A stretch of 64,000 nucleotides of DNA from Brevundimonas nasdae (GTDB lineage Bacteria; Pseudomonadota; Alphaproteobacteria; Caulobacterales; Caulobacteraceae). The first letter of the stretch is position 1. Every line of letters begins with the position of its first letter. Where the stretch lies: assembly GCF_016654005.1 (NCBI RefSeq), contig NZ_JAEPWN010000010.1, positions 62,001 through 126,000 on the forward strand. Reading direction: 5' to 3'. Under the pieces are notes generated by a model. It ran no database searches. It worked only from the letters and a program-made list of their open reading frames with translations, and was not told the DNA's origin. This document shows, piece after piece, positions 45,326 to 54,465 of the stretch. Position numbers and translations under genes: made by a program.

Positions 45326-45586
45326 TCAGGCCATGTCGCCGGCGAGGGCCCAACGTTGCGAGCCTTCGCCGAACGGGCGCACGAACATGTCGCGATACTG
45401 TTCGAAGGCTTCTATGATCTTCTGGCGCAGGTCCGTGGGATTCACGGCTTCGCCACGCTGGCGTTTCATCGCCGTCACGCAGTCGACCACCAGATTCTGG
45501 TGCGCCGATCCGCCCATGCTTCGCAGCACGGCGGCGATGTCCTTGGCCAGGCTTTCCAGGACATGTTTCGGTGTTGTCTGAGCCAT
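45326..45586 (-). CDS. Small hypothetical protein, 86 aa
   Basis: A helical cytoplasmic protein (HVLESLAKDIAAVLRSMGG, then DLRQKIIEAFEQYRDMFV). GAGCGC-type sequence before ATG 45586 gives only a weak ribosome binding site. It is convergent with the beta-barrel gene, whose terminator lies between. No family recognised; composition supports a real gene. Confidence 0.65.
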   Translation of the reverse strand: MAQTTPKHVLESLAKDIAAVLRSMGGSAHQNLVVDCVTAMKRQRGEAVNPTDLRQKIIEAFEQYRDMFVRPFGEGSQRWALAGDMA

Positions 45587-45731
45587 CTGGGCGCTCCCCT
45601 GTTCTCGACAGCAGAAGCCGTGACAAAAACGGGCCGGAGTTTCAAGCTTGGCCGCGCATTTGTGATCATGAAAGCGAATTAACCTGACATAACGCCGGTC
45701 ACACGTTCTGGTTCTCTGGAGGGAGGACGAT

Positions 45732-46925
45732 ATGAACAGTTTTGATCCGGCGGCGGCGACCGCCCATTGGCTGGCGACCCTGTCGCCGCAGGAGACGGCG
45801 CGGGCGGTGGCCTATACGCAGGGCTCGCACTGGTTGATCCTGTGGGGTTTTCTGGTTTCGGCCCTGGTCGCCTGGATCATCGTGCGGGCGAACTGGCTTG
45901 TGGCGATCCGGGAGCGGGTCGAACGCAAGAAGCCTCGGCCCAATCTGGCGACCCTGGCGGTTGCGGCCGCCTATTTCGCGCTCAGCACCGTTCTGGCCCT
46001 GCCGTGGGCCGTCTATGAGAGCTGGTGGCGCGAGAAGGCCTATGGCCTGACCAGCCAGGCCTTCGGGGGCTGGCTGAGCGAAGCGCTGATCGGCGCGGCC
46101 ATGTCGGTCGTGCTGTCGTCGCTGCTGCTGGTTGTCATCTACGCCCTGATCCGGCGGGCGCGGCGCCTGTGGTGGGCGTGGGGCGCGGTGGTGACGGCGG
46201 TGTTCATAGTCATCGGCCTGGTCGCGTCGCCGATCCTGATCGAGCCGATCTTCAACACCTATACGCCTGCGCCGAACGGCCCCGTCCGTGACGCCGTGGT
46301 CGAACTGGCCAAACAGACCGGCACGCCGTCGGACAAGATCTTCATCTACAACGGCTCCAAACAGTCGGACCGCTACACCGCCAATGTGTCCGGCCTGTTC
46401 GGCACGGCGCGCGTGGCCATGAGCGACACCATGTTCCAGCAGGGCGCCGACCTGTCAGAAGTGCGCGGCGTGGTGGGGCATGAGATGGGGCATTACGTCC
46501 ACGCCCATGTGCTGTGGATGGTCGGGGTTCTGGTCATTCTGGCGGGGCTGGCCTTCTGGCTGACCGACCGGCTGTATCCGTTCGCGCGGCGTCTGTTGGG
46601 CGCGAAGCGGGTGGGGGACATCTCCGACCCGGCGGGCCTGCCGGTGCTGGGGCTGGTGCTGGCCTTTCTGGGCGTGCTGGCGACCCCGGTGTTCGCCACC
46701 ATGACGCGGACCATCGAGGAAGACGCCGACCACTTCTCGCTGGTTCACGCCAATGAGCCGGATGGTCTGGCCAAGGCGTTGGTGAAGACGGCCGAATATC
46801 GCGCGCCTTCACCCTCGGCCGTCGAGGAGTTCCTGTTCTACGATCATCCCAGCGTCGAAAACCGCGTACGCCGGGCGATGGAGTGGAAGAAGGCTCACCC
46901 CGAGACGGGCAAGCCTGTTTCCTAG
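45732..46925 (+). CDS. M48-family membrane zinc protease (Ste24/HtpX-like)
   Basis: A 397-residue protein. The N-terminal half contains about four membrane spans and the Ste24-type lead region (ALPWAVYESWWREKAYGL). The zinc motif is GHEMGHYVHAHV, with a third ligand in EEDADHFSL. KIFIYNGSKQSDRYTANVSG is typical of the M48 CAAX-protease branch. In bacteria such enzymes cut misfolded or specific membrane proteins. GGAGGG precedes the ATG. Confidence 0.92.
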   Translation: MNSFDPAAATAHWLATLSPQETARAVAYTQGSHWLILWGFLVSALVAWIIVRANWLVAIRERVERKKPRPNLATLAVAAAYFALSTVLALPWAVYESWWREKAYGLTSQAFGGWLSEALIGAAMSVVLSSLLLVVIYALIRRARRLWWAWGAVVTAVFIVIGLVASPILIEPIFNTYTPAPNGPVRDAVVELAKQTGTPSDKIFIYNGSKQSDRYTANVSGLFGTARVAMSDTMFQQGADLSEVRGVVGHEMGHYVHAHVLWMVGVLVILAGLAFWLTDRLYPFARRLLGAKRVGDISDPAGLPVLGLVLAFLGVLATPVFATMTRTIEEDADHFSLVHANEPDGLAKALVKTAEYRAPSPSAVEEFLFYDHPSVENRVRRAMEWKKAHPETGKPVS

Positions 46926-46934
46926 ACCAGTCTC

Positions 46935-48086
46935 TCAGCCCCGTTTGCGAACGAAGACGGCGCCGGCGGAATAGCCGGCGCCGAAGCTGCAGATCAGCCC
47001 CGTGTCGCCCGGCTCGAACCCGTCGTTATGCAGATGGAAGGCGATGATCGAGCCTGCCGACGAGGTGTTGGCGTAGTCATCCAGGATGATGACGTTTTCG
47101 TCTTCCGACGGTTCGCGGCCCAGCACCTTCTTGCCGATCAGGGTGTTCATGTTGATGTTGGCCTGGTGCAGCCACAGGCGCTTCAGCCCGTGCGGGTCCA
47201 GGCCCAGTTCGTCGGCGTAGTCGACGATCATGTCCGACACCATCGGCACCACGTCACGGAAGACCTTGCGGCCCTGCTGGACGAACAGCTTGTCGTTCTG
47301 CTGGCTGTCGTCGGCGACGGTGGCGTCCAGATGTTTGGTGTCGCGCGCCGCCCGGTTCAGGAAGCCGAAGTTGTTGCGGATGTTGTTGGAGAAGACCGTC
47401 TTCAGCCGCGCGCCCAACACGTCCCAGCCGCCGGGACCGGCCGTGTCCGACGATTCCACGATCACCGCCGTGGCCACGTCGCCGAAGATGAAATGGCTGT
47501 CGCGGTCGGTGAAGTTCAGGTGGGCGGAACAGACCTCGGGATTGACCATCAGCACCGCCTTGGCCGAGCCGGAGGCGATGAAGTCCGCCGCCGTCTTGAT
47601 GCCGAAGGTCGCCGACGAACAGGCCACGTTCATGTCAAAGGCGAAACCCTCGATGCCCAAGGCCTGTTGCACCTCGATCGACAGGGCGGGATAGGCGCGC
47701 TCCATATTGGAGGCGGCGCACAGGACGGCGCCGATCTCGCTGACCGGCTTGCCCCAGGCGGCGATGGCCTGCTGGGCGGCCTTGACCGCGATCTCGGCCA
47801 GGATCGACAGGTCTTCGTTCGAGCGTTCCGGCAGGTGAGGGGCCATGCGCTGCGGGTCGATGATGCCGGTCTTGTCCAGCACGAAGCGACTCTTGATGCC
47901 CGAAGCCTTCTCGATGAAGGCGGACGAGGAATGGGTCTTGGCCTCAAGCTCGCCGGCCTCGATCTCGGCGGCGTGACGCGCGTTCCACCCGTCGGCCCAG
48001 GCGTTGTAGCTGGCGACCAGTTCGTCGTTCGAGACGGATTGTTCGGGGGTGAAGAGGCCGGTGGCGGCGATGACGGCGTGGGGCAT
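46935..48086 (-). CDS. Beta-ketoacyl-ACP synthase III-like condensing enzyme
   Basis: A 383-residue thiolase-fold enzyme, longer than standard FabH (about 320). The active-site Cys is in NVACSSATFG, the His in LHQANIN and the Asn in YANTSSAG, so the Cys-His-Asn triad is complete. The extra length comes from an N-terminal insertion (NAWADGWNARHAAEIEAGELEAKTH). Enzymes of this long type in Pseudomonas make beta-ketoacyl chains from acyl-CoA and malonyl-ACP. Housekeeping FabH is usually elsewhere, so this may be a salvage or special-lipid enzyme. The start is at ATG 48086. Confidence 0.88.
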   Translation of the reverse strand: MPHAVIAATGLFTPEQSVSNDELVASYNAWADGWNARHAAEIEAGELEAKTHSSSAFIEKASGIKSRFVLDKTGIIDPQRMAPHLPERSNEDLSILAEIAVKAAQQAIAAWGKPVSEIGAVLCAASNMERAYPALSIEVQQALGIEGFAFDMNVACSSATFGIKTAADFIASGSAKAVLMVNPEVCSAHLNFTDRDSHFIFGDVATAVIVESSDTAGPGGWDVLGARLKTVFSNNIRNNFGFLNRAARDTKHLDATVADDSQQNDKLFVQQGRKVFRDVVPMVSDMIVDYADELGLDPHGLKRLWLHQANINMNTLIGKKVLGREPSEDENVIILDDYANTSSAGSIIAFHLHNDGFEPGDTGLICSFGAGYSAGAVFVRKRG

Positions 48087-48194
48087 CTTTGTTTTGTTCC
48101 TATCGCTCAGCCCGCGGGGCCTCGCTGCTTGAGGAGCCTGTTCCTGTCGCACGGCCTCGGTGGTTCGAAGCAGAGCGTTTCATATCTAAACCCG

Positions 48195-50375
48195 TCAATA
48201 GGATGGCGGAGGCTTTCGGTCGAGACTGGCGATCACGCCGGTGGCCCAACGTTGCACTTGCCCGCGCGGCGCCCTGGGCGTCGGCTGGCTGCGGGCGGCG
48301 ATCAGGATATCGACCAGATCCTCGGCCTCGCAGGGCCAGCCCTCGGGCGTGACATAGATCGGATAGGCGACCAGGGCGGCGTGGATCAGGTGGTCGATGC
48401 TGGCCCGGCGATGGCGGCGCTCGAATGTCATCCGGTCGTCGGTCAGGCCCCAGCCCGCATAGAAGGGGCGGCCATAGACGGATACGGCCTTGCCCCTCAT
48501 CAGGGCCTCGAACCCGGTCAGGGAGGTCAGGGTGGCGACCCGCTGGCACGCTGCCAGACAGTCGATGATGTCCAGCCCGTCCGCCGTGGCATCCACCGAC
48601 GCCATGGCCGAGGCGTCCAGCCGACCGGGGCGGTTGCCCGCCAGCACATCCGGGTGGTTGCGATAGACCAGGAAGGCGTCCGGGTGATCGACGCGCGCCG
48701 CCTCGACCAGGGCCGAGTTGGTGTTCAGGTCGGGGCCGCAGCCCAGCAGGATCGACTTGTCATTCTCGACCTGGCCCACCACCAGCAGGATGTCGCGGTC
48801 CGTGGGCCAGCCGGTCGGGGCCTGACCCTTCAGATTATATTTCGACAGGCCCGCATCGACGACCCACATCCGCAGTTTCGCGGCCCGCGCCAGCTGATCG
48901 GGCGACAGGTCATCAGTCTCGATCAGGGTTTCCAGCCGTGACGGGCGGGACGGGTCATAATAGACGCCTTGATCGTCCAGCGCGACCGACAGGGCGCCGA
49001 CAAAGTCCGACCCCAGGCCGCGTGAGCGGATGAAGCCGTCCTCCATCCGCACGGTCGGACCGTGGAAGGCGGCGGCCGCCTGGCGCGTCGCCTCGCTCTC
49101 CTTGCCCGCCCACCAGATCAGGCGACCGTGCGTCGTCTGGGCATGGGCGGCGGCGCGGCGCGGCGACATGAAATAGCGCAGCGAGGCCTTGGGCGAGTTC
49201 AGCAGGCGGCGCACGGGCGGACGCTTGGCCGGGGCGAAACCGACCGCCGCCCATGATCCCGCCAGCCGGTCCGCCCGGTCGCGCAGGGCGATCAGCCGCT
49301 CCAGCGCCTGTTCGGCCTCGCATCTGTGGCCCGTGACCGGATCGACATAGCGGCTGTAGGCGATCAGGGCGGCGGCGGCGATCTGTTCGATGCTGCGCGC
49401 GACGCCGCGACGGCCCGTTTCTACGGCGTCGGTCGTCAGGCCCCAGCCGGAATAGAAGGGCGCGCCGAAACAGCGGACGGGCAGGCCGCGCAGCAGGGCC
49501 TCGAACCCCAGGGCCGAGGTCACGCAATAGACCGCGTCCACCGCATCCAGCAGGTCGGCGGGCCGCACATCGGTGTCGATCAGCGTCAGGCCGTTCAGGT
49601 CGGTGACACAGCCCTGTTTACGGCCAGCCGCGACGGCGGGGTGGCGTTTCAGGATCAACTGGGCGTCCGGCTCGTCCCGTCGCGCGGCGGCGACCATGTC
49701 CGCGAAGCTCTGCTGTGAAGCCAATCCATAGCCGATGGAGGCGTCGCCGAACGTCTGATCCACGATCAGCACACGCCGTCCGGGCTTCAGCAGGCCGGGG
49801 TCCAGCGGCCCGCCCATATTGGTCTTGGACACCCGTGCGCCGACGATCCGGTCGATCAGGGCGCGGGCGCGGGCGGTCATGGCCGCATCGCACCAGCCGT
49901 CGGCGCTCTGGATCAACTGCTCCAGCCGACTGGGTCGGGTCGCATCGTAATAGACGCCCAGATCATCGACGATAAGGCTGAGGCTGGCCGCGCCCGCCTC
50001 TCCGATGCCGACCGAACGCAGGAAGCCGTCCTCCAGCGCGACATAGGTCAGCCCGGCCTTCTGCGCCTTGCGGCGTCCGGCGGCGGCGGTCGGCTTCATG
50101 CCCCAGCCGAGGATCGCCTCGATATCATTCGTCGGCAGCGCCTTCAGCTCATAGTCGGGCAGGAAGGCGCTGAGGAAGGGAACCTTCAGCACGCCGGGCG
50201 CACAGACCCATGCCGGGGTCTTGGCGGAGTTTTCAGCGGTTGCGAACAAGGACGATCCGACGTGGTGGACGACCAGCTTTAGGCCGGTTGGCGAAAGGCG
50301 GCTAGGGACTTCATCCTGCCCGTGCGAGCAGAGCCCTGGCCTGCTCCAGATGCAGTCGCTCGACCATGGCGCCAT
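48195..50375 (-). CDS. KpsC-like two-domain capsule/Kdo glycosyltransferase
   Basis: About 700 residues made of two homologous halves. The paired motifs are LEDGFLRSVG / MEDGFIRSRG, DDLGVYYDATRPSRLE / DDQGVYYDPSRPSRLE and PFYSGWGLT / PFYAGWGLT. This is the KpsC design, in which two beta-Kdo transferase modules build the Kdo linker on a lipid anchor of exported polysaccharides. The domain proper begins near WVCAPGVLKVPFLS (about residue 56 of the longest form). The start is uncertain: ATG 50375 overlaps the end of the lyase gene by 65 bases, and TTG 50249 is a shorter choice. No KpsS or transporter gene is near. Confidence 0.85.
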   Translation of the reverse strand: MAPWSSDCIWSRPGLCSHGQDEVPSRLSPTGLKLVVHHVGSSLFATAENSAKTPAWVCAPGVLKVPFLSAFLPDYELKALPTNDIEAILGWGMKPTAAAGRRKAQKAGLTYVALEDGFLRSVGIGEAGAASLSLIVDDLGVYYDATRPSRLEQLIQSADGWCDAAMTARARALIDRIVGARVSKTNMGGPLDPGLLKPGRRVLIVDQTFGDASIGYGLASQQSFADMVAAARRDEPDAQLILKRHPAVAAGRKQGCVTDLNGLTLIDTDVRPADLLDAVDAVYCVTSALGFEALLRGLPVRCFGAPFYSGWGLTTDAVETGRRGVARSIEQIAAAALIAYSRYVDPVTGHRCEAEQALERLIALRDRADRLAGSWAAVGFAPAKRPPVRRLLNSPKASLRYFMSPRRAAAHAQTTHGRLIWWAGKESEATRQAAAAFHGPTVRMEDGFIRSRGLGSDFVGALSVALDDQGVYYDPSRPSRLETLIETDDLSPDQLARAAKLRMWVVDAGLSKYNLKGQAPTGWPTDRDILLVVGQVENDKSILLGCGPDLNTNSALVEAARVDHPDAFLVYRNHPDVLAGNRPGRLDASAMASVDATADGLDIIDCLAACQRVATLTSLTGFEALMRGKAVSVYGRPFYAGWGLTDDRMTFERRHRRASIDHLIHAALVAYPIYVTPEGWPCEAEDLVDILIAARSQPTPRAPRGQVQRWATGVIASLDRKPPPSY

Positions 50376-51141
50376 TGACGCGGATCGCGCCCAGACCCTC
50401 GGCCTCAGGCGCGGCGAAGGCGGCGATGACGGCGCAGGCCTGTTCGACCTCAGCCTCGGACGGCGAGAAGGCGGCGTTGGCCGGGGCGATCTGCGACGGG
50501 TGGATCAGGCTCTTGCCGTCGAACCCGTACAGCCGCCCCTGGGCGGCCTCGGCGGCGAGACCGTCCGTGTCGTCGATGCGGTTGAACACCCCGTCGATGG
50601 CCAGAAGATTGTGGGTGCGGGCGGCGGCGACCAGCAGGGCCAGCCACGGTTTGAACGGTTCGCGATCCGGAGACGGGCCGGTTCCCAGCGCCTTGGCCAG
50701 ATCATTGACGCCCAGCATCAACCCGTCCAACGCGCCGCCCGCCTCCGCGATTTCGGTCAAGGTCAGCAGGGCGCGCGGCGTCTCGATCATGGCCCACAGG
50801 GCGGCGCCCTTGGGCAGCCAGGCAGTGATGGCGTGAACTGTTTCGGGCGTTTCGACCTTGGGCGCGACGATCAGGGCGGCGCCGACTGTCTTCAACGCCG
50901 CCAGATCATCCAGACCCCAGGGCGTGTCCAACCCATTGATCCGAACGCCCAGGCGCGGGCCGAAGCCGCCTGCCTGAACGGCGGCGGCCGCAGCGGCGCG
51001 GGCCTCTGCCTTGGCCTCGGGCGCGACGGCGTCTTCAAGGTCCAGAATGGCGACATCGCAGTCCAGTGTGCGGGCCTTCTCGACCGCGCGGGCGTTGGAG
51101 GCGGGCAGGTAGAGAACGCTGCGGACGCGGTCGGCGCGCAT
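50311..51141 (-). CDS. HpcH/HpaI-type CoA-ester lyase (CitE-like)
   Basis: A 276-residue TIM-barrel lyase. RSVLYLPASN opens the chain, ILDLEDAVAPEAK holds metal and CoA-binding residues, and YGFDGKSLIHPSQI is the C-terminal signature. CitE-like enzymes cleave citryl-, malyl- or methylmalyl-CoA; without CitD/CitF nearby a stand-alone malyl-CoA-type reaction is likelier. Its ATG shares one base with the stop of the upstream SDR gene, so the two form an operon. Confidence 0.88.
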   Translation of the reverse strand: MRADRVRSVLYLPASNARAVEKARTLDCDVAILDLEDAVAPEAKAEARAAAAAAVQAGGFGPRLGVRINGLDTPWGLDDLAALKTVGAALIVAPKVETPETVHAITAWLPKGAALWAMIETPRALLTLTEIAEAGGALDGLMLGVNDLAKALGTGPSPDREPFKPWLALLVAAARTHNLLAIDGVFNRIDDTDGLAAEAAQGRLYGFDGKSLIHPSQIAPANAAFSPSEAEVEQACAVIAAFAAPEAEGLGAIRVNGAMVERLHLEQARALLARAG

Positions 51142-51830
51142 CAGACGCGCCCCGTCACAGGCACCAGGGCGCCGGTCATCGCCCTGCTTTCGGGCGAGGC
51201 CAGAAACAGGATGACGGCGGCCAGGTCGGCGGGCGCCACCCAGGCGGCGGGATCGGCGTTGGGCATGTCCTTGCGGTTGGCGGGCGTGTCGATGATCGAG
51301 GGCAGGACGGCGTTCACGGTGACGCGCGTGGACTTCAACTCGTCAGCCAGCGCCTGGGTCAGGGCATGGACCCCGGCCTTGGCCGCGCCATAGGCCCCCA
51401 TGCCAGCGCCGGGCTTCAGCGCTGCCGCCGAGCCGATGTTGATGATCCGCCCTTCATCGGACACCCTCAGATAGGGCAGGGCCGCGCGGCTGGCGTTCAG
51501 GGCGGTGGCGACGTTCAGCGCGTGCATCCGGTCCCAGGCGGGGGCGGCGTCATCGGTGGTCTGCCAGACGAAACCGCCCGCGATGTTCAGCAGCACGTCC
51601 AGCCTTCCGAAGCGGCTGATCACGCCGGTGATGGCCGCTTCGGCCTGTTTGGGATCGGTCAGGTCCACCCCGCCCAGCGCCAGCACGCCCTGCGGAACAG
51701 GATTGCCCATGGCGTGGTCGATGACGGCGATCTTCAGCCCGGCCCCGCCGCCTGCGTCGCGCGCCGCCGACAAGACGGCCTGGCCCAGGGTGCCGTGTCC
51801 GCCCGTGATCGCGATCACCCGTTCCGACAT
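51141..51830 (-). CDS. SDR-family oxidoreductase
   Basis: A 229-residue dehydrogenase from ATG 51830. The cofactor loop GGHGTLGQAV, NIAGGF (in place of NNAG), the Ser region INIGSAAAL and YGAAKAG give a complete site. The Asp in IDHAM after strand 2 suggests NAD. It is coupled to the CoA-ester lyase gene downstream, so a role on a hydroxyacyl or keto acid linked to that lyase is plausible but inferred. Confidence 0.88.
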   Translation of the reverse strand: MSERVIAITGGHGTLGQAVLSAARDAGGGAGLKIAVIDHAMGNPVPQGVLALGGVDLTDPKQAEAAITGVISRFGRLDVLLNIAGGFVWQTTDDAAPAWDRMHALNVATALNASRAALPYLRVSDEGRIINIGSAAALKPGAGMGAYGAAKAGVHALTQALADELKSTRVTVNAVLPSIIDTPANRKDMPNADPAAWVAPADLAAVILFLASPESRAMTGALVPVTGRV

Positions 51831-51865
51831 TTCGTTCTCCATCACCGCCGGACCATAGAGGCAGA

Positions 51866-52363
51866 TCAGCCGGCGGCGAAGACCCGGGACATGAGGCGTT
51901 CCAGCGCGGTCTGATCCTCGGCGTCGAAGGCGGCTTTCACTGTGGCGTCCACGTCGAACACGGCGATCAGGGCGCCCGACGCGTTAAACACCGGCACGAC
52001 GATCTCACTCTCGGAACGGCTGTCGCAGGCGATGTGGCCGGGGAAGGCGTGAACATCCTCGACGATCTGGGTCGCCCGCGTCGCCGCCGCCGCGCCGCAC
52101 ACCCCGCGCCCGAAGGCGATCCGCAGACAGCCCAGCGTGCCCTGATAGGGACCGACCACCAGTTCGTCTGCCTTGTCCGGATCCACGACGTAGAAGCCGG
52201 TCCAGAAGAAGTGCTCAAACGCGTCCGCCAGCATGGACGACACCGTGGCCATCCGCGCCGTCAGATTCGGCTCGCCATCCAGCACGGCCAGAATCTCGGC
52301 CTCGACCTCGGCATAGCGGGCGGCCTTGTCGGCGGGGCGGTCGTCGCGGGCGACATAGGCCAT
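51866..52363 (-). CDS. msrC: Free methionine-(R)-sulfoxide reductase (GAF domain)
   Basis: A 165-residue single GAF-domain enzyme. The three redox cysteines of the family are seen in LGCLRIAFGRGVCG and HIACDSRSESEIVVP. FFWTGFYVVDPD is another signature. It reduces free methionine R-sulfoxide in the cytoplasm with thioredoxin. Length is normal for YebR/MsrC. It is divergent from the small frame at 52510. Confidence 0.92.
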   Translation of the reverse strand: MAYVARDDRPADKAARYAEVEAEILAVLDGEPNLTARMATVSSMLADAFEHFFWTGFYVVDPDKADELVVGPYQGTLGCLRIAFGRGVCGAAAATRATQIVEDVHAFPGHIACDSRSESEIVVPVFNASGALIAVFDVDATVKAAFDAEDQTALERLMSRVFAAG

Positions 52364-52509
52364 CAGAACTCTCCTTCAACGGGCGGCGATATAGGGTGCT
52401 GGCGCGTCTGATGCGAGAGTGCAGGCGAGCGGTCTGCGTCCCTTTCAGTCGCGCGGATGTGAAGCCACTCAAACCGCCGATACGCGTTGATCTTCGGGAG
52501 GACAGGCAG

Positions 52510-52674
52510 ATGAAACCTGACCGCAGACATCAAGTCGGCGCATCCGAAAGAATCGATCTGGTCCAACTGGCCGCCGAACTGGCGAACCGGGGCTTCTACG
52601 TGATCGGTGAACTGCACGCCTCGCCGCCGACAGACAGGCCTGAACCCGACGCGCGAATGCGGCGCTCGCCATAA
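52510..52674 (+). CDS. Possible small protein, 54 aa
   Basis: ATG 52510 follows a strong GGGAGGA at eight bases. The frame encodes MKPDRRHQVGASERIDLVQ and then a helix LAAELANRGFYVIGEL, ending in a Pro/Arg-rich tail. No family recognised. The good ribosome binding site is the main support. It lies between msrC (divergent) and the tRNA gene. Confidence 0.5.
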   Translation: MKPDRRHQVGASERIDLVQLAAELANRGFYVIGELHASPPTDRPEPDARMRRSP

Positions 52675-52761
52675 AGGGTCAGCCGCTTTTCCTGAACGAA
52701 AACCAGATCAGCGACCGTCATCAGATCGCCAGTCGTGTCGAGAAACAGATCGGGAAAGGAG

Positions 52762-52837
52762 TGGTAGGCCCGGAGGGACTCGAACCCCCAACCAGACCGT
52801 TATGAGCGGTCGGCTCTAACCATTGAGCTACAGGCCC
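52762..52837 (-). tRNA. tRNA with CAU anticodon, probably tRNA-Ile2
   Basis: A complete 76-base cloverleaf including encoded CCA. The acceptor GGGCCTG pairs with CGGGCCT (one G-U). The anticodon stem is GACCG/CGGTC with loop CTCATAA, giving anticodon CAT; the T arm is GGGGG-TTCGAGT-CCCTC. CAU occurs in initiator Met, elongator Met and lysidine-modified Ile2. The initiator is excluded by the normal first pair and by an anticodon stem lacking three G-C pairs next to the loop. C4-G69 and C5-G68 are features known to be recognised by TilS, favouring Ile2, which reads AUA. Confidence 0.9.
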
Positions 52838-53055
52838 CCGGGCGATTTGCGTCGCGGGACACCTCGCCTAGCAGGGGCAGGTGTCGCTTGCCAAGACAGT
52901 GTGTGCCCAACAGATGTCTTTCCGCGATGTCATGAAGATGAACGAAATCTGCCAATCGGGCGTTGGCGTACATTCAGGCTGGAAAGGCGAAGGTTGTCGC
53001 CATAACGGATGACGACCTCGTCAACCGCGATCGCCCCCACGGAGAGAATGATCAC

Positions 53056-53811
53056 ATGACCCGCACGTTCAAGGCCCTGGCTATGGGTGGCGCAATGGCC
53101 GCTGCTGTCGCCCTGACCGCCGCCGCTTCGCCGACCCTGGCGCAGACTGTCCAAACCGGAGTCCAGACCGTGCAAGCTGCACCCGCCCTGAATCTGTCGG
53201 CCTATGGCGAAGTGAAGATCAAGCCGGACATGGCCACCATCAGCTTCGGCGTTCAGACCGAGGCGACGACCGCCGCCGCCGCCCTGCGCGACAACGCCAC
53301 CCAGATGACCCAGGTCATGGCCGCCCTGCGCCGTGCAGGCATCGCCGAGCGCGACATCCAGACCTCTGGCCTGAACGTCCAGGCCCAGTACGACTATGTG
53401 CAGAACGAACCGCCCAAGCTGCGCGGCTATCAGGCCATCAACCGCGTGACGGTGACCATCAATGACCTGAACAAGGTCGGCACGACGGCCGACGCCGTGG
53501 TCGCTGCAGGCGTCAATCAGGTCGACGGCATCAGCTTTGGTCTGAAGGATGCTTCGGCGGCTGAAAACCAGGCCCGCCAACTGGCCGTCCGCGCCCTGCA
53601 GTCCAAGGCGCAACTGTATGCCCAGGCCCTGGGCGTGCAACTGGGCGGCATCCGCTCGCTGAACGAAGGCGGCGGCTATTCGCCCCAACCGCCTATGCCG
53701 ATGCCGGCCCCCATGTTCGCCCGTGCGGCCATGGCGGACTCCACCCCCGTCTCGGCTGGCGAACTGACCGTTCGGATCGACATCAACGGCGTGTACGACA
53801 TCGTCCGCTGA
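53056..53811 (+). CDS. Exported SIMPL-domain (DUF541) protein
   Basis: A 251-residue precursor with a signal peptide ending PTLAQ. The core NLSAYGEVKIKPDMATISFGVQ and IAERDIQTSGLNVQAQYDY, then NQVDGISFGLKDAS, are typical of SIMPL (DUF541) periplasmic proteins such as E. coli YggE, which lowers oxidative stress by an unknown route. GGAGAGAATG lies upstream of ATG 53056. A strong terminator follows. Confidence 0.9.
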   Translation: MTRTFKALAMGGAMAAAVALTAAASPTLAQTVQTGVQTVQAAPALNLSAYGEVKIKPDMATISFGVQTEATTAAAALRDNATQMTQVMAALRRAGIAERDIQTSGLNVQAQYDYVQNEPPKLRGYQAINRVTVTINDLNKVGTTADAVVAAGVNQVDGISFGLKDASAAENQARQLAVRALQSKAQLYAQALGVQLGGIRSLNEGGGYSPQPPMPMPAPMFARAAMADSTPVSAGELTVRIDINGVYDIVR

Positions 53812-53831
53812 TCGTCAGATCGCCCAAGAAG

Positions 53832-53859
53832 AAAGGCCCGCCGTCACCGGCGGGCCTTT
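53832..53859 (+). terminator. Rho-independent terminator after the SIMPL gene
   Basis: AAAGGCCCGCCG pairs perfectly with CGGCGGGCCTTT across a 4-base loop, followed by TTG; the stem's own T run extends it. It starts 20 bases past the stop and also lies downstream of convergent panD. Confidence 0.9.
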
Positions 53860-53884
53860 TTGATTCTGGCGGGGCGCTGAATGA

Positions 53885-54241
53885 TCAGGTCGAGCGTTTG
53901 ATGTTGTTGTCGTCGTCCAGCAAAACGACGTTGGGCGTCCACTGGCGGGCTTCGGCGTCGGGCAGCTGGCCGTAGGTGACCACGATCACCTTGTCGTTCT
54001 TCTGCACCAGACGGGCGGCGGCGCCGTTGACGCCGATGACCTTGGACCCGCGCGGGGCCTGGATGGCGTAGGTGGTGAAGCGTGCGCCGTTGGTGATGTT
54101 CAGCACATCGACCTGCTCGTTCGCATAGATGCCCGCAGCATCCAGCAGGTCCATGTCGATGGCGATGGAGCCCTCATAGTCCAGATCGGCCTGGGTCACC
54201 GTCGCGCGGTGCAGCTTGGACTTCATCAAGGTGACCAGCAT
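53885..54241 (-). CDS. panD: Aspartate 1-decarboxylase (pyruvoyl enzyme)
   Basis: A 118-residue proenzyme from ATG 54241, chosen because [16 protein letters not shown] aligns with the family start. The self-cleavage site is Gly-Ser in DYEGSIAID, producing the pyruvoyl group; the Tyr and Arg near [16 protein letters not shown] and NGARFTTYA complete the site. It makes beta-alanine for pantothenate and CoA. No panB or panC gene is in the window. Confidence 0.95.
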   Translation of the reverse strand: MLVTLMKSKLHRATVTQADLDYEGSIAIDMDLLDAAGIYANEQVDVLNITNGARFTTYAIQAPRGSKVIGVNGAAARLVQKNDKVIVVTYGQLPDAEARQWTPNVVLLDDDNNIKRST

Positions 54242-54465
54242 GGGCGCGGTCTCCGAATACACGCGGGGCGATAGGCCCCCGCTCGCAGGCGGCTGATATA
54301 AGGATTTCGGGGGCGGTCATCAATCGTCTCGTTGCGATGCAGCGAGAACGGCGCCGTGGTTGCGAAGCCTGCACGCAGATTGCCTGACGTTCATTTGACC
54401 GCAGCCCCCGTCCCACTATGTTGGACGCTCGGTCGCTTCTGACCTGCGCGGGCCTGCCCTTCTTC

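Noticed and set aside
47028..48941. A 637-codon open plus-strand frame opposite the KAS III-like and KpsC-like genes
   Set aside because: It crosses two real genes and a gap on the other strand and has shadow composition.
52902..53010. Small frame of about 32 codons beginning near 52914
   Set aside because: No ribosome binding site and no recognisable composition; the gap more likely holds the promoter of the SIMPL gene.
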